64,000 nucleotides of DNA from Rhizobium sp. BK251 (GTDB lineage: Bacteria > Pseudomonadota > Alphaproteobacteria > Rhizobiales > Rhizobiaceae): contig NZ_SLUQ01000012.1 in the NCBI RefSeq assembly GCF_004345245.1, positions 108,582 to 172,581 of the forward strand, written 5' to 3'. A program made the translations under genes and the position numbers. The notes under the pieces are model-generated. The model did no database searches. It was given only the letters and a program-made list of their open reading frames with translations, and was not told the origin of the DNA. Positions 24,965-33,381 of this stretch are shown here, piece by piece; position 1 is the first letter of the stretch, and each line of letters opens with the position of its first letter.

Positions 24965-24989
24965 GGAACTTCGGCCCTTCGGCGGACTT
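24965..24989 (+). promoter_or_regulatory. Weak EcfG-type promoter, GGAAC-N16-ACTT
   Basis: GGAAC (24965-24969) with ACTT after 16 bases, 24 bases before the DUF883-like start at 25013. Only the two final T residues match the minus 10 element, so support is limited. Confidence 0.35.
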
Positions 24990-25012
24990 CCTGAGCACAC
25001 AGGAGAACGACA

Positions 25013-25501
25013 ATGCCCCACCCGAAGAATTCCCCGGCAGTGCAGTCCATTGAAATCGAACAAGCCGAACAGCGCGAGGGCCCTGCTAAGGACGATCTCG
25101 ACACCGGACTTGAAGACAGCTTTCCGGCATCGGATCCGGTATCCTCCACGCATTCGACGGTTCCCTCCGGCAGAGCCGACGCCGACGAAGCCGATCGTGT
25201 CCGACAGCAGCGGTCGGAGACCGACGAAGAATTCCCGCTGGTTGAAGAGGCCCTCCGATCGACCGGGGAAGGCAGTCACTCGGATCGCGTCGACGACGGT
25301 CGCAATGCGCTCGGCGCGCTTCGACGAGATGTGGACCGCATGGCCGGCACCGCGTCGGAGGTCGCGTCCGGTGCGACGTCTCTCGCCAAGTTCGGGGCCA
25401 GCACATTTGTGAAGAGCGTCGAGGACAAGATCCGCGAGAGGCCGATTGCAGCAGTTGCCGTCGTTGCAGCTCTCGCCTTCGTATTTGGTGCGACACGCTA
25501 G
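25013..25501 (+). CDS. DUF883/ElaB-YqjD-like membrane-anchored protein
   Basis: A 162-residue protein. An acidic N-terminus contains DDLDTGLEDSFPASDPVS, a segment seen in many rhizobial stress proteins. The middle is helical (NALGALRRDVDRMAGTASEVASG), as in ElaB/YqjD, and the C-terminus ends in a membrane helix (PIAAVAVVAALAFVFGATR). E. coli relatives tether ribosomes or act in stationary-phase stress; the function here is inferred. The start has AGGAG nine bases upstream and a weak EcfG-like promoter. Confidence 0.75.
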   Translation: MPHPKNSPAVQSIEIEQAEQREGPAKDDLDTGLEDSFPASDPVSSTHSTVPSGRADADEADRVRQQRSETDEEFPLVEEALRSTGEGSHSDRVDDGRNALGALRRDVDRMAGTASEVASGATSLAKFGASTFVKSVEDKIRERPIAAVAVVAALAFVFGATR

Positions 25502-25636
25502 AACCGCTCGCATCACAGGGACGGTTGTCACTTCATCGCGGCCGGGAGGTCTGCCTCCAGGCCGTCTTACAAGGTAGGAGGTGGCGATGGCGGAAGACCT
25601 GCAGCTCGGCGCAAGTGGTTCAAGACGCTCCAACCC

Positions 25637-26146
25637 GTGCTGCCGGAAGAGATGATCGGTCTCTGGCGCGGATCCGAGATCGCCGCCGATCATCCGCTGG
25701 ATGGCGTGCTCGAGAACCTCGCGTGGTTCGGCAAACGCTTCCAATCGGATCTGAAGGCCGACGCACTGCTCTTCCAGTTCAAGCCCGGCAGCCTGGTGCC
25801 CCTCGAGCCCGCGGCCTTCCCTGTAAGACTGGCAATCCGTCTCGCGCCGCTCGGGCGGGCCAAGCTCGCGCGGGCCATCTTCCCGCATCTGCAGCAAGTT
25901 CTGCATGCTCGTAGGACGACGGCGATGCTTACCCTGCGCATGATCGACGGCGAGGAGACTGCGGCGATGGTCTATGACAAGCAGCCGATCGCCGACTACT
26001 TCCGCAGGATCGATGAAACCGAAGTCGCTGGAATGATGGTCGTCGACGACGACGAGCGCCGCTATTTCTTCCGGCTCCGGAAAGTTGACCCCTCGAACCC
26101 GAGCTCGGTGTTTGACGATCGGGCGGCATCCCTTGACGCGGGCTAG
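25637..26146 (+). CDS. GXWXG/DUF4334 protein, N-terminus possibly frameshifted
   Basis: A 169-residue protein with an N-terminal GXWXG domain (MIGLWRGSEI) and a C-terminal DUF4334 domain (MIDGEETAAMVYDKQPIADYFRRID). Reading from the GTG at 25637 keeps both domains but lacks a ribosome site. A strong site (GGAGG) and ATG lie at 25587 in a different frame (MAEDLQLGA); the coding-like continuation RRKWFKTLQPVLPEEMIG is in the domain frame, so a single one-base indel near 25612 probably separates the true start from the rest. Function of the family is unknown. Confidence 0.65.
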   Translation: MLPEEMIGLWRGSEIAADHPLDGVLENLAWFGKRFQSDLKADALLFQFKPGSLVPLEPAAFPVRLAIRLAPLGRAKLARAIFPHLQQVLHARRTTAMLTLRMIDGEETAAMVYDKQPIADYFRRIDETEVAGMMVVDDDERRYFFRLRKVDPSNPSSVFDDRAASLDAG

Positions 26147-26166
26147 CCGCAGTTATTGTCGGCACT

Positions 26167-26677
26167 CTAGCCGACAAGCCGAGGCCGAATGGAAGTGTTC
26201 GAAAGAGGTTTGACACGAAAGGTGCCAGCGGGAAGAGGCCGGAGAATTTCATCTTCGGGCACGAGCCCGTCTAGCCAATCCATCCGGCGATTGCGCTCCA
26301 GCACTGCCATCTGCCGGTCGTGGTAGGCCGAAATATCGGCATTGGCTTCGATCGTCAGGATGGCATAGGCTTCCGGCCAAGAGTCCGTTGCGGGTCGCCA
26401 AATTCCTGCGAAGTAAAACCAGTCACCACTCGCCAGCGAAAAGCTGAAATTTCTCCCACCACTGCGGTGTCGAAACTCGGATGCCGGCACCAGGCAACGG
26501 TGGGTCGGAAATGTCCTTCCTTCAAAGCGCACCACGTTGACGGCACGGGGACCGCCATCGAGGGGGGCGCAGCCCCCAAGGCAGTTCCACCATCTCCACA
26601 TCGCTTTCGTGTCGTCTTATGATGACACGGCGCTCGTCGAGCGGGGCGTCGGACTGGAAAACCTTTGCGTTCATCAT
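26167..26677 (-). pseudogene. SRAP-family (HMCES/YedK-like) gene, frameshifted and lacking Cys2
   Basis: Two overlapping frames together make one SRAP protein: MNAKVFQSDAPLDERR... to ELPWGLRP in one frame, then DGGPRAVNVVRFEGR... to the end in another. They join at a run of six G (plus strand 26562-26567); five would restore the frame (RPLDGGPRAV). SRAP enzymes form a covalent crosslink with abasic sites through a Cys directly after the initiator Met; this copy starts MMNA and has no such Cys, so even the repaired protein would lack the crosslinking residue. The downstream motifs (RCLVPASEF, GIWRP, YHDRQM) are intact. It shares a LexA box with the divergent SRAP gene. Confidence 0.75.
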
Positions 26678-26682
26678 ATGTA

Positions 26683-26697
26683 GAACATAGCAAGAAC
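26683..26697. promoter_or_regulatory. LexA box between two divergent SRAP genes
   Basis: GAAC-ATAGCAA-GAAC is an exact GAAC-N7-GAAC rhizobial LexA site. It lies 6 bases before the minus-strand SRAP start and 31 bases before the plus-strand SRAP start, so one LexA dimer could repress both. This agrees with SRAP being an SOS-response-associated family. Confidence 0.75.
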
Positions 26698-26728
26698 CAA
26701 GCTTCACAACAAGAACTGCGAGAAACGC

Positions 26729-27316
26729 ATGTGCAATGATTACCGCCTGATGGTGGACGTGGCATCGATCGTCGAGGACTTCGCCCATCTCAAGATCAAG
26801 ATCCGTTTTGGTGAGGGTGCGCCCAATCTTGCCGTGCGCGAAGACATCAAGATCACCGATATGGGTCCGATCGTGCGCGCGATCGATAGGGGTCGCGAGG
26901 AAGCGGAGCTTGTTCAACGTCGATGGAGTTGGCCCCAGAACAAGCGGCCGGTCTATAACTTCCGTTCCGACGGACGCGATTTCAACTCCAACCGCTGCCT
27001 GATCATCGCCGACGGATTCTACGAGTTCACCGAACCGACGGATTCGAAGAAGAAGCGCAAGGACAAATGGCTCTTCACCAAGAAGGACGAACCAATCTTT
27101 TGCATCGCCGGCATCTGGCGCGAGACCCCGGACGTCGGAGAAGCCTTCACGATGCTGACGATGGAACCGGGGCCTGACATCGCACCCTATCATGATCGAC
27201 AAATCGTCATCCTCGAACGCGACAACTGGGCGGACTGGCTCGACCCATCTGTCTCGGCGAAGTCATTGATCAGGCCGCTTCCCGCCGGCACGCTGAATGT
27301 CGAGCAGGTCGGCTGA
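26729..27316 (+). CDS. SRAP-family abasic-site processing protein (HMCES/YedK-like)
   Basis: A 195-residue SRAP (DUF159) protein that shields abasic sites in single-stranded DNA by a thiazolidine crosslink. The catalytic Cys2 is present (MCNDYRL), as are the conserved RCLIIADGFYEF, GIWRE and PYHDRQIVIL motifs with the active-site Glu and His. It lacks some residues in the N-terminal third relative to E. coli YedK. It is preceded by a LexA box, so induction by DNA damage is expected. Confidence 0.9.
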   Translation: MCNDYRLMVDVASIVEDFAHLKIKIRFGEGAPNLAVREDIKITDMGPIVRAIDRGREEAELVQRRWSWPQNKRPVYNFRSDGRDFNSNRCLIIADGFYEFTEPTDSKKKRKDKWLFTKKDEPIFCIAGIWRETPDVGEAFTMLTMEPGPDIAPYHDRQIVILERDNWADWLDPSVSAKSLIRPLPAGTLNVEQVG

Positions 27317-27347
27317 CCGGTACGTAAGCTGCTGCGGGAGTCGATCG

Positions 27348-27372
27348 GGAACAAAATATCCGCTGGACGCTT
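27348..27372 (+). promoter_or_regulatory. Possible EcfG-type promoter of ligD
   Basis: GGAAC (27348-27352) is followed after 15 bases by CGCTT (27368-27372), about 180 bases before the ligD ATG. The same arrangement, GGAAC-N15-CGCTT, precedes the ku operon (34314-34338). The minus 10 element fits the EcfG consensus poorly except for the final TT, but the duplication is suggestive. Confidence 0.4.
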
Positions 27373-27549
27373 CTCCGTTGCGAGGTCGCGTGCCGTGTCA
27401 ACCGGACGTGACAGGGATGACGAACGCGAGGATTTTTCCGGTTTCTCCTTGCGGCCAACGAAACGGCAGTCGAGCGTCCCACCTGTCCGCCCGCGACCTC
27501 AGCTCCGTCGTCGTTCGACGCGGAAGGCGGATATGTACCGGGGACTGCC

Positions 27550-30210
27550 ATGGCCAGCGACAAACTCTCGACCTACAAGCAAAAGCGCGACTTCCAGAAA
27601 ACGCAGGAGCCGAGCGGCCAGGCGAGGCTGAAGGCATCGAACCGCCGCCGCTTCGTCATCCAGAAACATGACGCAACGCGCTTGCATTACGATCTCCGGC
27701 TTGAGCTGGATGGGGTGTTCAAATCCTGGGCGGTGACCAAGGGACCGTCGCTCGATCCGCACGACAAGCGGCTGGCGGGCGAGGTCGAGGATCACCCGCT
27801 CGATTACGGCGACTTCGAAGGCACGATCCCGAAAGGCCAGTATGGTGGCGGCACGGTGATGCTCTGGGATCGCGGCTACTGGGAGCCGGAAGGCAACAAG
27901 ACCCCTGAGCAGGCACTGGCCAAAGGCGATTTCAAGTTTACCCTCGAGGGCGAGCGGCTGCATGGCAGCTTCGTGCTCGTTCGAATGCGCAACGACCGTG
28001 ACGGCGGCAAGCGCACTAATTGGCTGCTGATCAAGCATCACGACGACTTTTCCGTCGAAGAGAATGGCGCTGCAGTCCTTGAGGACAACGCGACGTCTGT
28101 TGCGTCCGGCCGGACGATGGAAGTGATCGCCGCCGGCAAGGGTAAGAAGCCGAAAGCGTTTATGATCGAAAGTGGCGAGGTCCAGGCGGACGCGGTCTGG
28201 GACAGCAGCCACGGGCTTGCCGCTGACAAACGCAAAGCCGAAACGAAAACCAAAAAGAAGCCGGCATCGACCAAGGCTGCCAAGTCCACCATGCCCGACT
28301 TCATCGCGCCACAACTTTGCGAAACGCGCGAGCGTCCACCTTCCGCCGATGGCTGGATTCACGAGATCAAGTTCGACGGCTATCGCATCCAGATGCGCAT
28401 CGACGGCGAGGTCACGCTCAAAACGCGAAAGGGCCTCGATTGGACGGCCAAATATCCGGCCATCGCAGCCTCGGCCGCAAGTTTGCCCGACGCCATTATC
28501 GACGGCGAGATCTGCGCTCTCGACGAACACGGCGCGCCGGACTTCGCCGCGCTGCAGGCGGCGCTGTCGGAGGGCAAGACCGACGCTCTGGTGTATTTTG
28601 CGTTCGACCTTTTGTTCGAGGGCGACGAGGATCTCCGGCAACTGCCGCTGACCGAGCGCAAGGAACGGCTGCAGAAACTGCTTGAGGACGCTGGCGAGGA
28701 TCCACGTCTGCGGTTCGTCGAGCATTTCGAGACCGGCGGCGACGCCGTTCTGAAGTCGGCCTGCAGGCTCTCGCTTGAAGGGATCGTTTCAAAGCAAGCC
28801 GACGCGCCCTATCAATCCGGTCGCACCGAGACCTGGGCCAAATCCAAATGCCGCGCCGGCCATGAAGTTGTCATCGGCGCCTATGCCAAGACCAACGGCA
28901 AGTTCCGATCGCTGCTGGTCGGCGTTAACCGTGGCGACCACTTCGTCTATGTCGGCCGCGTCGGCACGGGTTATGGCGCAAAGGTCGTCGATACGATTTT
29001 GCCGAAGCTTCGCGAACTGGAAACCAGCAAGTCACCGTTCACGGGCATCGGCGCGCCGAAGAAGGATCCCGATATAGTCTGGCTCAAGCCGGAACTCGTC
29101 GCCGAGATCCAGTTCGCCGGCTGGACGACCGATGGTCTCGTGCGTCAGGCGGCGTTCAAGGGCTTGCGGGAGGACAAGCCGGCAGGGGAAGTCGTCGCCG
29201 AGAAGCCCGCCTCGCCTGTAGAAGCTGACGTCGCTGATCCCGAGGTCGAGGCCAAACAGCTGTCGCCGCCCAAATCTTTCCGGAAGGGCGGAAAGGCAAA
29301 TGTCATGGGCGTTCTGATCTCCAATCCGGAGAAGCCGCTGTGGCCGGATGCCGGCGACGGGAAAGCCGTCACCAAGCTCGACCTTGCGCAGTATCACGAG
29401 GCGGTCGGCTCATGGTTGATTGAGCATATCAAAGGGCGCCCATGCTCGATCATTCGCATGCCCGATGGGCTTGGCGGCGAGCAGTTCTTCCAGCGTCACG
29501 CGATGCCGGGCGCGTCGAACCTGCTTGAGCTGGTCACAGTGTTTGGCGACAAGAAGCCTTATATCCAGGTGGATCGGATTGAGGGCCTCGTCGCCATTGC
29601 GCAGATTGGCGGTGTCGAACTTCATCCGTGGAACTGCGAGCCCGGGCAACCGGAGGTTCCAGGCCGGCTGGTCTTCGATCTCGATCCTGGCCCGGATGTC
29701 CCCTTCTCCACCGTTATCGAAGCCGCGCGTGAAATCCGCGATCGTCTCGACGAACTCGGCCTCGTCAGCTTCTGCAAGACAACAGGCGGCAAAGGGCTGC
29801 ATGTAGTGACGCCTTTGGCCGTCACGAAAGGCAAAAAAATCGGTTGGGATACAGCAAAGGGATTCGCGCATGATGTCTGCTTGCAAATGGCCCGCGACAA
29901 TCCCGAGCTCTACCTGATCAAGATGGCCAAGAACCAGCGCGAGGGTCGCATCTTCCTCGATTACCTTCGCAACGACCGCATGGCCACAGCGGTGGCACCC
30001 CTCTCGCCGCGGGCGCGGCCGGGGGCGACGGTGTCGATGCCGCTTACCTGGACCCAGGTGAAAGCCGGGCTCGATCCAATGCGTTTTACGGTTCGAACCG
30101 TTCCTGGGCTTCTCGCCAAGACCACCGCCTGGCAGGACTATTGCGACGGCCAGCGCTCGCTGGAGCAGGCGATCAGGCGTCTGGCCAAGTCCATGAAGGC
30201 GGCGGCCTGA
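27550..30210 (+). CDS. ligD: LigD, multifunctional NHEJ DNA ligase
   Basis: An 886-residue LigD with domains in the order phosphoesterase, ligase, polymerase. The 3-prime phosphoesterase has HDATRLHYDLRL at residues 40-51 (His40, His46, Asp48). The ligase has EIKFDGYR with the adenylated Lys274, and its OB fold ends near residue 560. The polymerase (primase-like) domain has DLDPG near 713 and KTTGGKGLHV. LigD works with Ku in bacterial non-homologous end joining, filling, trimming and sealing double-strand breaks. The ku genes are 2 kb away on the other strand. Confidence 0.97.
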   Translation: MASDKLSTYKQKRDFQKTQEPSGQARLKASNRRRFVIQKHDATRLHYDLRLELDGVFKSWAVTKGPSLDPHDKRLAGEVEDHPLDYGDFEGTIPKGQYGGGTVMLWDRGYWEPEGNKTPEQALAKGDFKFTLEGERLHGSFVLVRMRNDRDGGKRTNWLLIKHHDDFSVEENGAAVLEDNATSVASGRTMEVIAAGKGKKPKAFMIESGEVQADAVWDSSHGLAADKRKAETKTKKKPASTKAAKSTMPDFIAPQLCETRERPPSADGWIHEIKFDGYRIQMRIDGEVTLKTRKGLDWTAKYPAIAASAASLPDAIIDGEICALDEHGAPDFAALQAALSEGKTDALVYFAFDLLFEGDEDLRQLPLTERKERLQKLLEDAGEDPRLRFVEHFETGGDAVLKSACRLSLEGIVSKQADAPYQSGRTETWAKSKCRAGHEVVIGAYAKTNGKFRSLLVGVNRGDHFVYVGRVGTGYGAKVVDTILPKLRELETSKSPFTGIGAPKKDPDIVWLKPELVAEIQFAGWTTDGLVRQAAFKGLREDKPAGEVVAEKPASPVEADVADPEVEAKQLSPPKSFRKGGKANVMGVLISNPEKPLWPDAGDGKAVTKLDLAQYHEAVGSWLIEHIKGRPCSIIRMPDGLGGEQFFQRHAMPGASNLLELVTVFGDKKPYIQVDRIEGLVAIAQIGGVELHPWNCEPGQPEVPGRLVFDLDPGPDVPFSTVIEAAREIRDRLDELGLVSFCKTTGGKGLHVVTPLAVTKGKKIGWDTAKGFAHDVCLQMARDNPELYLIKMAKNQREGRIFLDYLRNDRMATAVAPLSPRARPGATVSMPLTWTQVKAGLDPMRFTVRTVPGLLAKTTAWQDYCDGQRSLEQAIRRLAKSMKAAA

Positions 30211-30222
30211 ACGCGCCGGCGA

Positions 30223-30501
30223 TCAAATACCGTAGCGCCGATCGAGTTCGTCGAGAGCAGCCTGCACCTCATCGATTGAAACCGGCTCGGTCATTCCGGG
30301 CAGTTGACGAAGGACGGGATTCGATTCCACAGCGTAAAAGTCCGAGGCCCAGGCCGCCAGGATCGCCCGCTTGTCGTCAACTGAAAGCGTAGGTGCTCTC
30401 ACTAACTCGATCGGCCGCCGAAGCTGCATGCCCTGAAGAAAGACCGTTGGTCCCATCACCATCGCGCTGCTGACCGCCTGCTGCAACATATCGCGCATCA
30501 T
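30223..30501 (-). CDS. Small conserved hypothetical protein
   Basis: A 92-residue helical protein of unknown function. VDDKRAILAAWASDFYAVESNPVLRQLPG and the C-terminal VDEVQAALDELDRRYG-like segment (SIDEVQAALDELDRRY) are regular and coding-like. It starts seven bases after the DUF982 gene with GAGG before the ATG, so both are one operon, converging on ligD. Confidence 0.65.
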   Translation of the reverse strand: MMRDMLQQAVSSAMVMGPTVFLQGMQLRRPIELVRAPTLSVDDKRAILAAWASDFYAVESNPVLRQLPGMTEPVSIDEVQAALDELDRRYGI

Positions 30502-30507
30502 CGATCC

Positions 30508-30807
30508 TCATCTCACGTGCGGATCTTTGTCTCGCCGCAAGCGCGAGGCGGCGATCACGTTGGTTTCCGGCATCAGCAGGTCGTGTTTTTCGGCAAAAGC
30601 GGCAAACAGGCCGCGAGCTGTCTCCGCTTCGATCTCACCGCGCAGCGCGGCACTGCAGGCCTTGAGCGCGACCGAGTGCGAGGTGTCTCGAAGGGATTGC
30701 GGCCATTCGACGAGATGTCGGTACGCGTCCATCAAGCCGCGAACCTCTGCCGGAAAGCCGAGGCCGACAAGAATGGAAACAGGCTGTCTGAACATATCGG
30801 GTTTCAT
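30508..30807 (-). CDS. DUF982 protein
   Basis: A 99-residue protein matching DUF982, a family almost confined to Rhizobiales: VSILVGLGFPAEVRGLMDAYRHLVEWP, then ALKACSAALRGEIEAETARGLFAAFAEKHDLL. Function unknown. The start has GGAGAGAG upstream. It is first in a two-gene operon. Confidence 0.8.
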   Translation of the reverse strand: MKPDMFRQPVSILVGLGFPAEVRGLMDAYRHLVEWPQSLRDTSHSVALKACSAALRGEIEAETARGLFAAFAEKHDLLMPETNVIAASRLRRDKDPHVR

Positions 30808-30838
30808 CGCTCTCTCCTTCCCAACCCAAAATGTTGAT

Positions 30839-30860
30839 GGGCGCCGTCGCCACGGCGCCC
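30839..30860 (-). terminator. Strong hairpin after hsp20
   Basis: GGGCGCCGT and ACGGCGCCC form a perfect 9-base-pair stem with a four-base loop, about 20 bases after the hsp20 stop codon. No clear U tract follows, so it may be a terminator or an mRNA-stabilising hairpin. Confidence 0.5.
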
Positions 30861-30881
30861 TCGTTCTGCAGTCAATGCGAG

Positions 30882-31361
30882 TTACGCTGCCTTCTGCGCT
30901 TCGATCTGCGCCGGAGCTGCAGATGTCAAAGCTGGAGCGCTTTCGATGGTAATTTTTCGCGGCTTCAGCGCCTCCGGGATCTCACGAACGAGATCTATCG
31001 ACAGAAGACCGTTGCTTAGATCCGCCCCGTTCACTCGGACATGATCGGCAAGCTCGAACCGGTGTTCGAACGGCCGGCCGGCAATGCCGCGATGCAGGTA
31101 ACCTTCATTGGCTGTCTCCTGCTTCTTGCCCGTCACAGTCAGCAGATTGGACTGGAAGGTGATGTCGAGATCGTCCTGGGCGAAGCCTGCCACAGCAATC
31201 GAGATCCGGTAGCTGTCATCACCGGTCTTGACGATGTCATAGGGCGGCCAGTCGCTGATCGAGCGGGCGCGCTGGGCGTTTTCGAGAAGATTGAAAACCC
31301 GGTCGAATCCGACGCTCGAACGGTAGAGCGGTGCATAGTCGTAAGATGTTGCCATAGCCAT
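30882..31361 (-). CDS. Small heat-shock protein Hsp20 (IbpA-like)
   Basis: A 159-residue alpha-crystallin-type chaperone. The N-terminal MATSYDYAPLYRSSVGFDRVFNLLE is typical of rhizobial class A Hsp20; the alpha-crystallin domain spans about 38-130 with GFAQDDLDIT and the GxLxIxL-like NGLLSIDLVREIPE. It binds unfolding proteins at high temperature. The 5-prime leader folds as a ROSE-like thermometer that masks the ribosome site. Confidence 0.93.
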   Translation of the reverse strand: MAMATSYDYAPLYRSSVGFDRVFNLLENAQRARSISDWPPYDIVKTGDDSYRISIAVAGFAQDDLDITFQSNLLTVTGKKQETANEGYLHRGIAGRPFEHRFELADHVRVNGADLSNGLLSIDLVREIPEALKPRKITIESAPALTSAAPAQIEAQKAA

Positions 31362-31450
31362 ATCCTCCTTGAAGCAACATGGGTACGGAAGCGCCGAAAG
31401 ACGGCGCCTCCAGCAAGGCCAGCCCTTTCACCAGCGGCTGGCAGGAATGG
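31358..31450 (-). promoter_or_regulatory. ROSE-like RNA thermometer in the hsp20 leader
   Basis: The transcript leader can form three stem-loops. The last (31382-31358) is CCAU-GUUGCUU-CAA-GGAGGAU-AUGG: it pairs the UUGCU segment with the AGGAGG ribosome site and includes the AUG, which is the signature of ROSE thermometers of rhizobial small heat-shock genes. The middle hairpin is GCGCCG-N5-CGGCGC; the first uses CCAGCC and GGCTGG. Confidence 0.7.
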
Positions 31451-31528
31451 ATTTGGTTTCTGAGATTTTCGGTTTCAAGAGTACCGTCAGGAAAAAATTC
31501 TGGCCTTTTTTGGGGCTGCGGAAGCCAG

Positions 31529-32560
31529 TTAATCTAGCTGATAAACCGCAGCATTATCCTGGACTTCGCGAAGCCCTTTGTAGGAGGCGTGACGGAGGTT
31601 TCCGTCGTCCGTCCAGCCGCGGAACTCGATCTCGGCGATCAGCGTCGGCTGGGCAAATACGTAGTCCTTGCCCTTGAGCGGCACGACGGGTGTTTTCGTC
31701 TTCAGTGTATCGAGCGTCTTCTTCAGGTATGCGGCGTCCTTTTCCTTGAATCCCGTGCCGACGGCGCCGACGTAGATCCAGCCATGGCCGTGACGAGCTG
31801 CAAGAAGCAGGCTACCAATGCCGCCGCGCGCAACGGCCGACTGCTCGTAGCCGACGATCATGAAACTCTCGCTTTGGACGCACTTGATCTTCAGCCAGTC
31901 GCCGGTCCTGCCGGAGCGATATGGCCGATCGCGATGCTTGGCAATGATGCCTTCCAGTCCAAGCGACCGGGCGTTTTCGAGAAGCTCTGCGCCGTCACCC
32001 TGCACCTCCTCGGAAAGCTGTATCGCGCCAACCGTACCGTCGAGCAGATCCGTCAACAGATGCCGCCGCACCGAGAGTTCGGTTTTCGTTAGATCGTGAC
32101 CGTCGAAGTATAAGAGATCGAAGGCGAAGAGGACGGATTCCGTCGAAGGCCGTTTGCCGCCGCGCCCGCCGAGCGAGCGCTGCAATGCTCCGAAGTCGGA
32201 CCGGCCTTGGCCATTGAGAACGACGGCTTCACCATCGAGGATGGCGGTCCCGACCCCAAGCTCTTTGGCGGCCGCCGCAATCGCGGGAAACCGATGCGTC
32301 CAGTCGTGACCGCCACGGGTGATGATCCGCACGCCTGATGGTTGGATATGGATAGCGAGCCGATAGCCGTCCCATTTGATCTCGTAGGCCCAATCCGGGC
32401 CGACCGGCGGCGCCGCCTTCAGCAAGGCAAGGCACGGTTCGACCCGATCGGGCATCGGATCGAAGGGAAGGTTCGGCTGTGCCGGATCACGCTTGCGTCG
32501 CGGCTGGGATTTCGCGGTAAAGGCTTCGTCCTGCAAAAGCGGCTTGGCGGGTCTTTTCAT
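31529..32560 (-). CDS. Stand-alone ATP-dependent DNA ligase (LigD-ligase-domain type)
   Basis: A 343-residue ligase consisting only of the nucleotidyltransferase and OB domains. EIKWDGYR holds the adenylated Lys62; ILDGEAV, FDLLYFDG, LEGIIAKH and WLKIKC are the further ligase motifs. Proteins like this accompany extra ku genes in rhizobia and seal ends during NHEJ. Its ATG overlaps the stop of the upstream ku gene (ATGA at 32557-32560), so it belongs to the ku-ku-lig operon. Confidence 0.93.
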   Translation of the reverse strand: MKRPAKPLLQDEAFTAKSQPRRKRDPAQPNLPFDPMPDRVEPCLALLKAAPPVGPDWAYEIKWDGYRLAIHIQPSGVRIITRGGHDWTHRFPAIAAAAKELGVGTAILDGEAVVLNGQGRSDFGALQRSLGGRGGKRPSTESVLFAFDLLYFDGHDLTKTELSVRRHLLTDLLDGTVGAIQLSEEVQGDGAELLENARSLGLEGIIAKHRDRPYRSGRTGDWLKIKCVQSESFMIVGYEQSAVARGGIGSLLLAARHGHGWIYVGAVGTGFKEKDAAYLKKTLDTLKTKTPVVPLKGKDYVFAQPTLIAEIEFRGWTDDGNLRHASYKGLREVQDNAAVYQLD

Positions 32561-33372
32561 TTGCCGGTCCGGGTTTCAGCCGCCACAGACTTCTTCAGCG
32601 CATCCATGATGTTGATGACGTTACTCGGGGCGGGTGCCGAGGCAGGCGCTTTGGCCTTGGACTTCGATGGCTTCTTGAGCGCTTTCTTTTTGTCGGCGAT
32701 GATATCGAGAAGCCGATCCTGCACCGGATCGATGACCATCTTGGGATTCCAGTGCTGGGTCTGCTTTTTGATCAGTTGCTGCACCAGGGGCATCATGTCG
32801 CTATCCGCCGTCTCATCGCCGATCCCGGCGAAATAGGGATCCTCGTCACGGACTTCATCCCCATAACGCAAGGTCCAGAGCACGATACCCTTGCCGCGTG
32901 GCTCCAGCATGACGGCGCGCTCGCGGCGGGTGATGACCAGCCGGGAGATGCCGACCATATCCTGCGATTCCATCGCATCACGGATGACCGAAAAGGCCTC
33001 CTGGCCCACTGGGTCGTTCGGCGACAAATAATAGGGGGTGTCGAGCCAGATCCACTCGATGCTGTCTCGCGGTGTGAAGGTCGAGATATCGATGGTCTTG
33101 GTGCTGTCGAGCGCGACGTTTTCGAGCTCCTCGTCTTCCAGCATGACATAGTCGTTCTCGCCACGCTGGTAGCCCTTGACCTCGTCTTCGTCTTTCACCT
33201 CCTTGCCGGTGATGGAATCCACATAGTGGCTGACGACGCGGTTCTGGGTCTCGCGGTTCAGCGTATGAAAGCGAACCTTCTCGTTTTCGGACGTCGCCGG
33301 CATCATCTGCACCGGGCAGGTGACCAGCGACAGCTTGAGATAGCCTTTCCAGTAGGGGCGTAGTGCCATCAT
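32557..33372 (-). CDS. ku: Ku protein, first copy (downstream in operon)
   Basis: A 271-residue Ku homodimer/heterodimer subunit. RPYWKGYLKLSLVTCPVQM is the characteristic start, the beta-barrel DNA-encircling core follows, and the C-terminal tail is Lys-rich. Ku binds broken ends and recruits the ligase. The two Ku proteins of this operon probably work as a heterodimer, as reported for the paired ku3/ku4 of Sinorhizobium meliloti (from memory). It lies between the second ku and the ligase. Confidence 0.93.
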   Translation of the reverse strand: MMALRPYWKGYLKLSLVTCPVQMMPATSENEKVRFHTLNRETQNRVVSHYVDSITGKEVKDEDEVKGYQRGENDYVMLEDEELENVALDSTKTIDISTFTPRDSIEWIWLDTPYYLSPNDPVGQEAFSVIRDAMESQDMVGISRLVITRRERAVMLEPRGKGIVLWTLRYGDEVRDEDPYFAGIGDETADSDMMPLVQQLIKKQTQHWNPKMVIDPVQDRLLDIIADKKKALKKPSKSKAKAPASAPAPSNVINIMDALKKSVAAETRTGK

Positions 33373-33381
33373 ATTCTCCGA

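Noticed and set aside
24842..25906. Upstream extension of the 66-residue gene into a 421-codon frame
   Set aside because: The extension is antisense to the DUF883-like gene and the GXWXG gene; only the last 66 codons match the paralogue at 61.6 kb and have a ribosome site.
27499..28725. Minus-strand open frame of 408 codons
   Set aside because: Antisense to ligD; no ribosome site and no recognisable domain.
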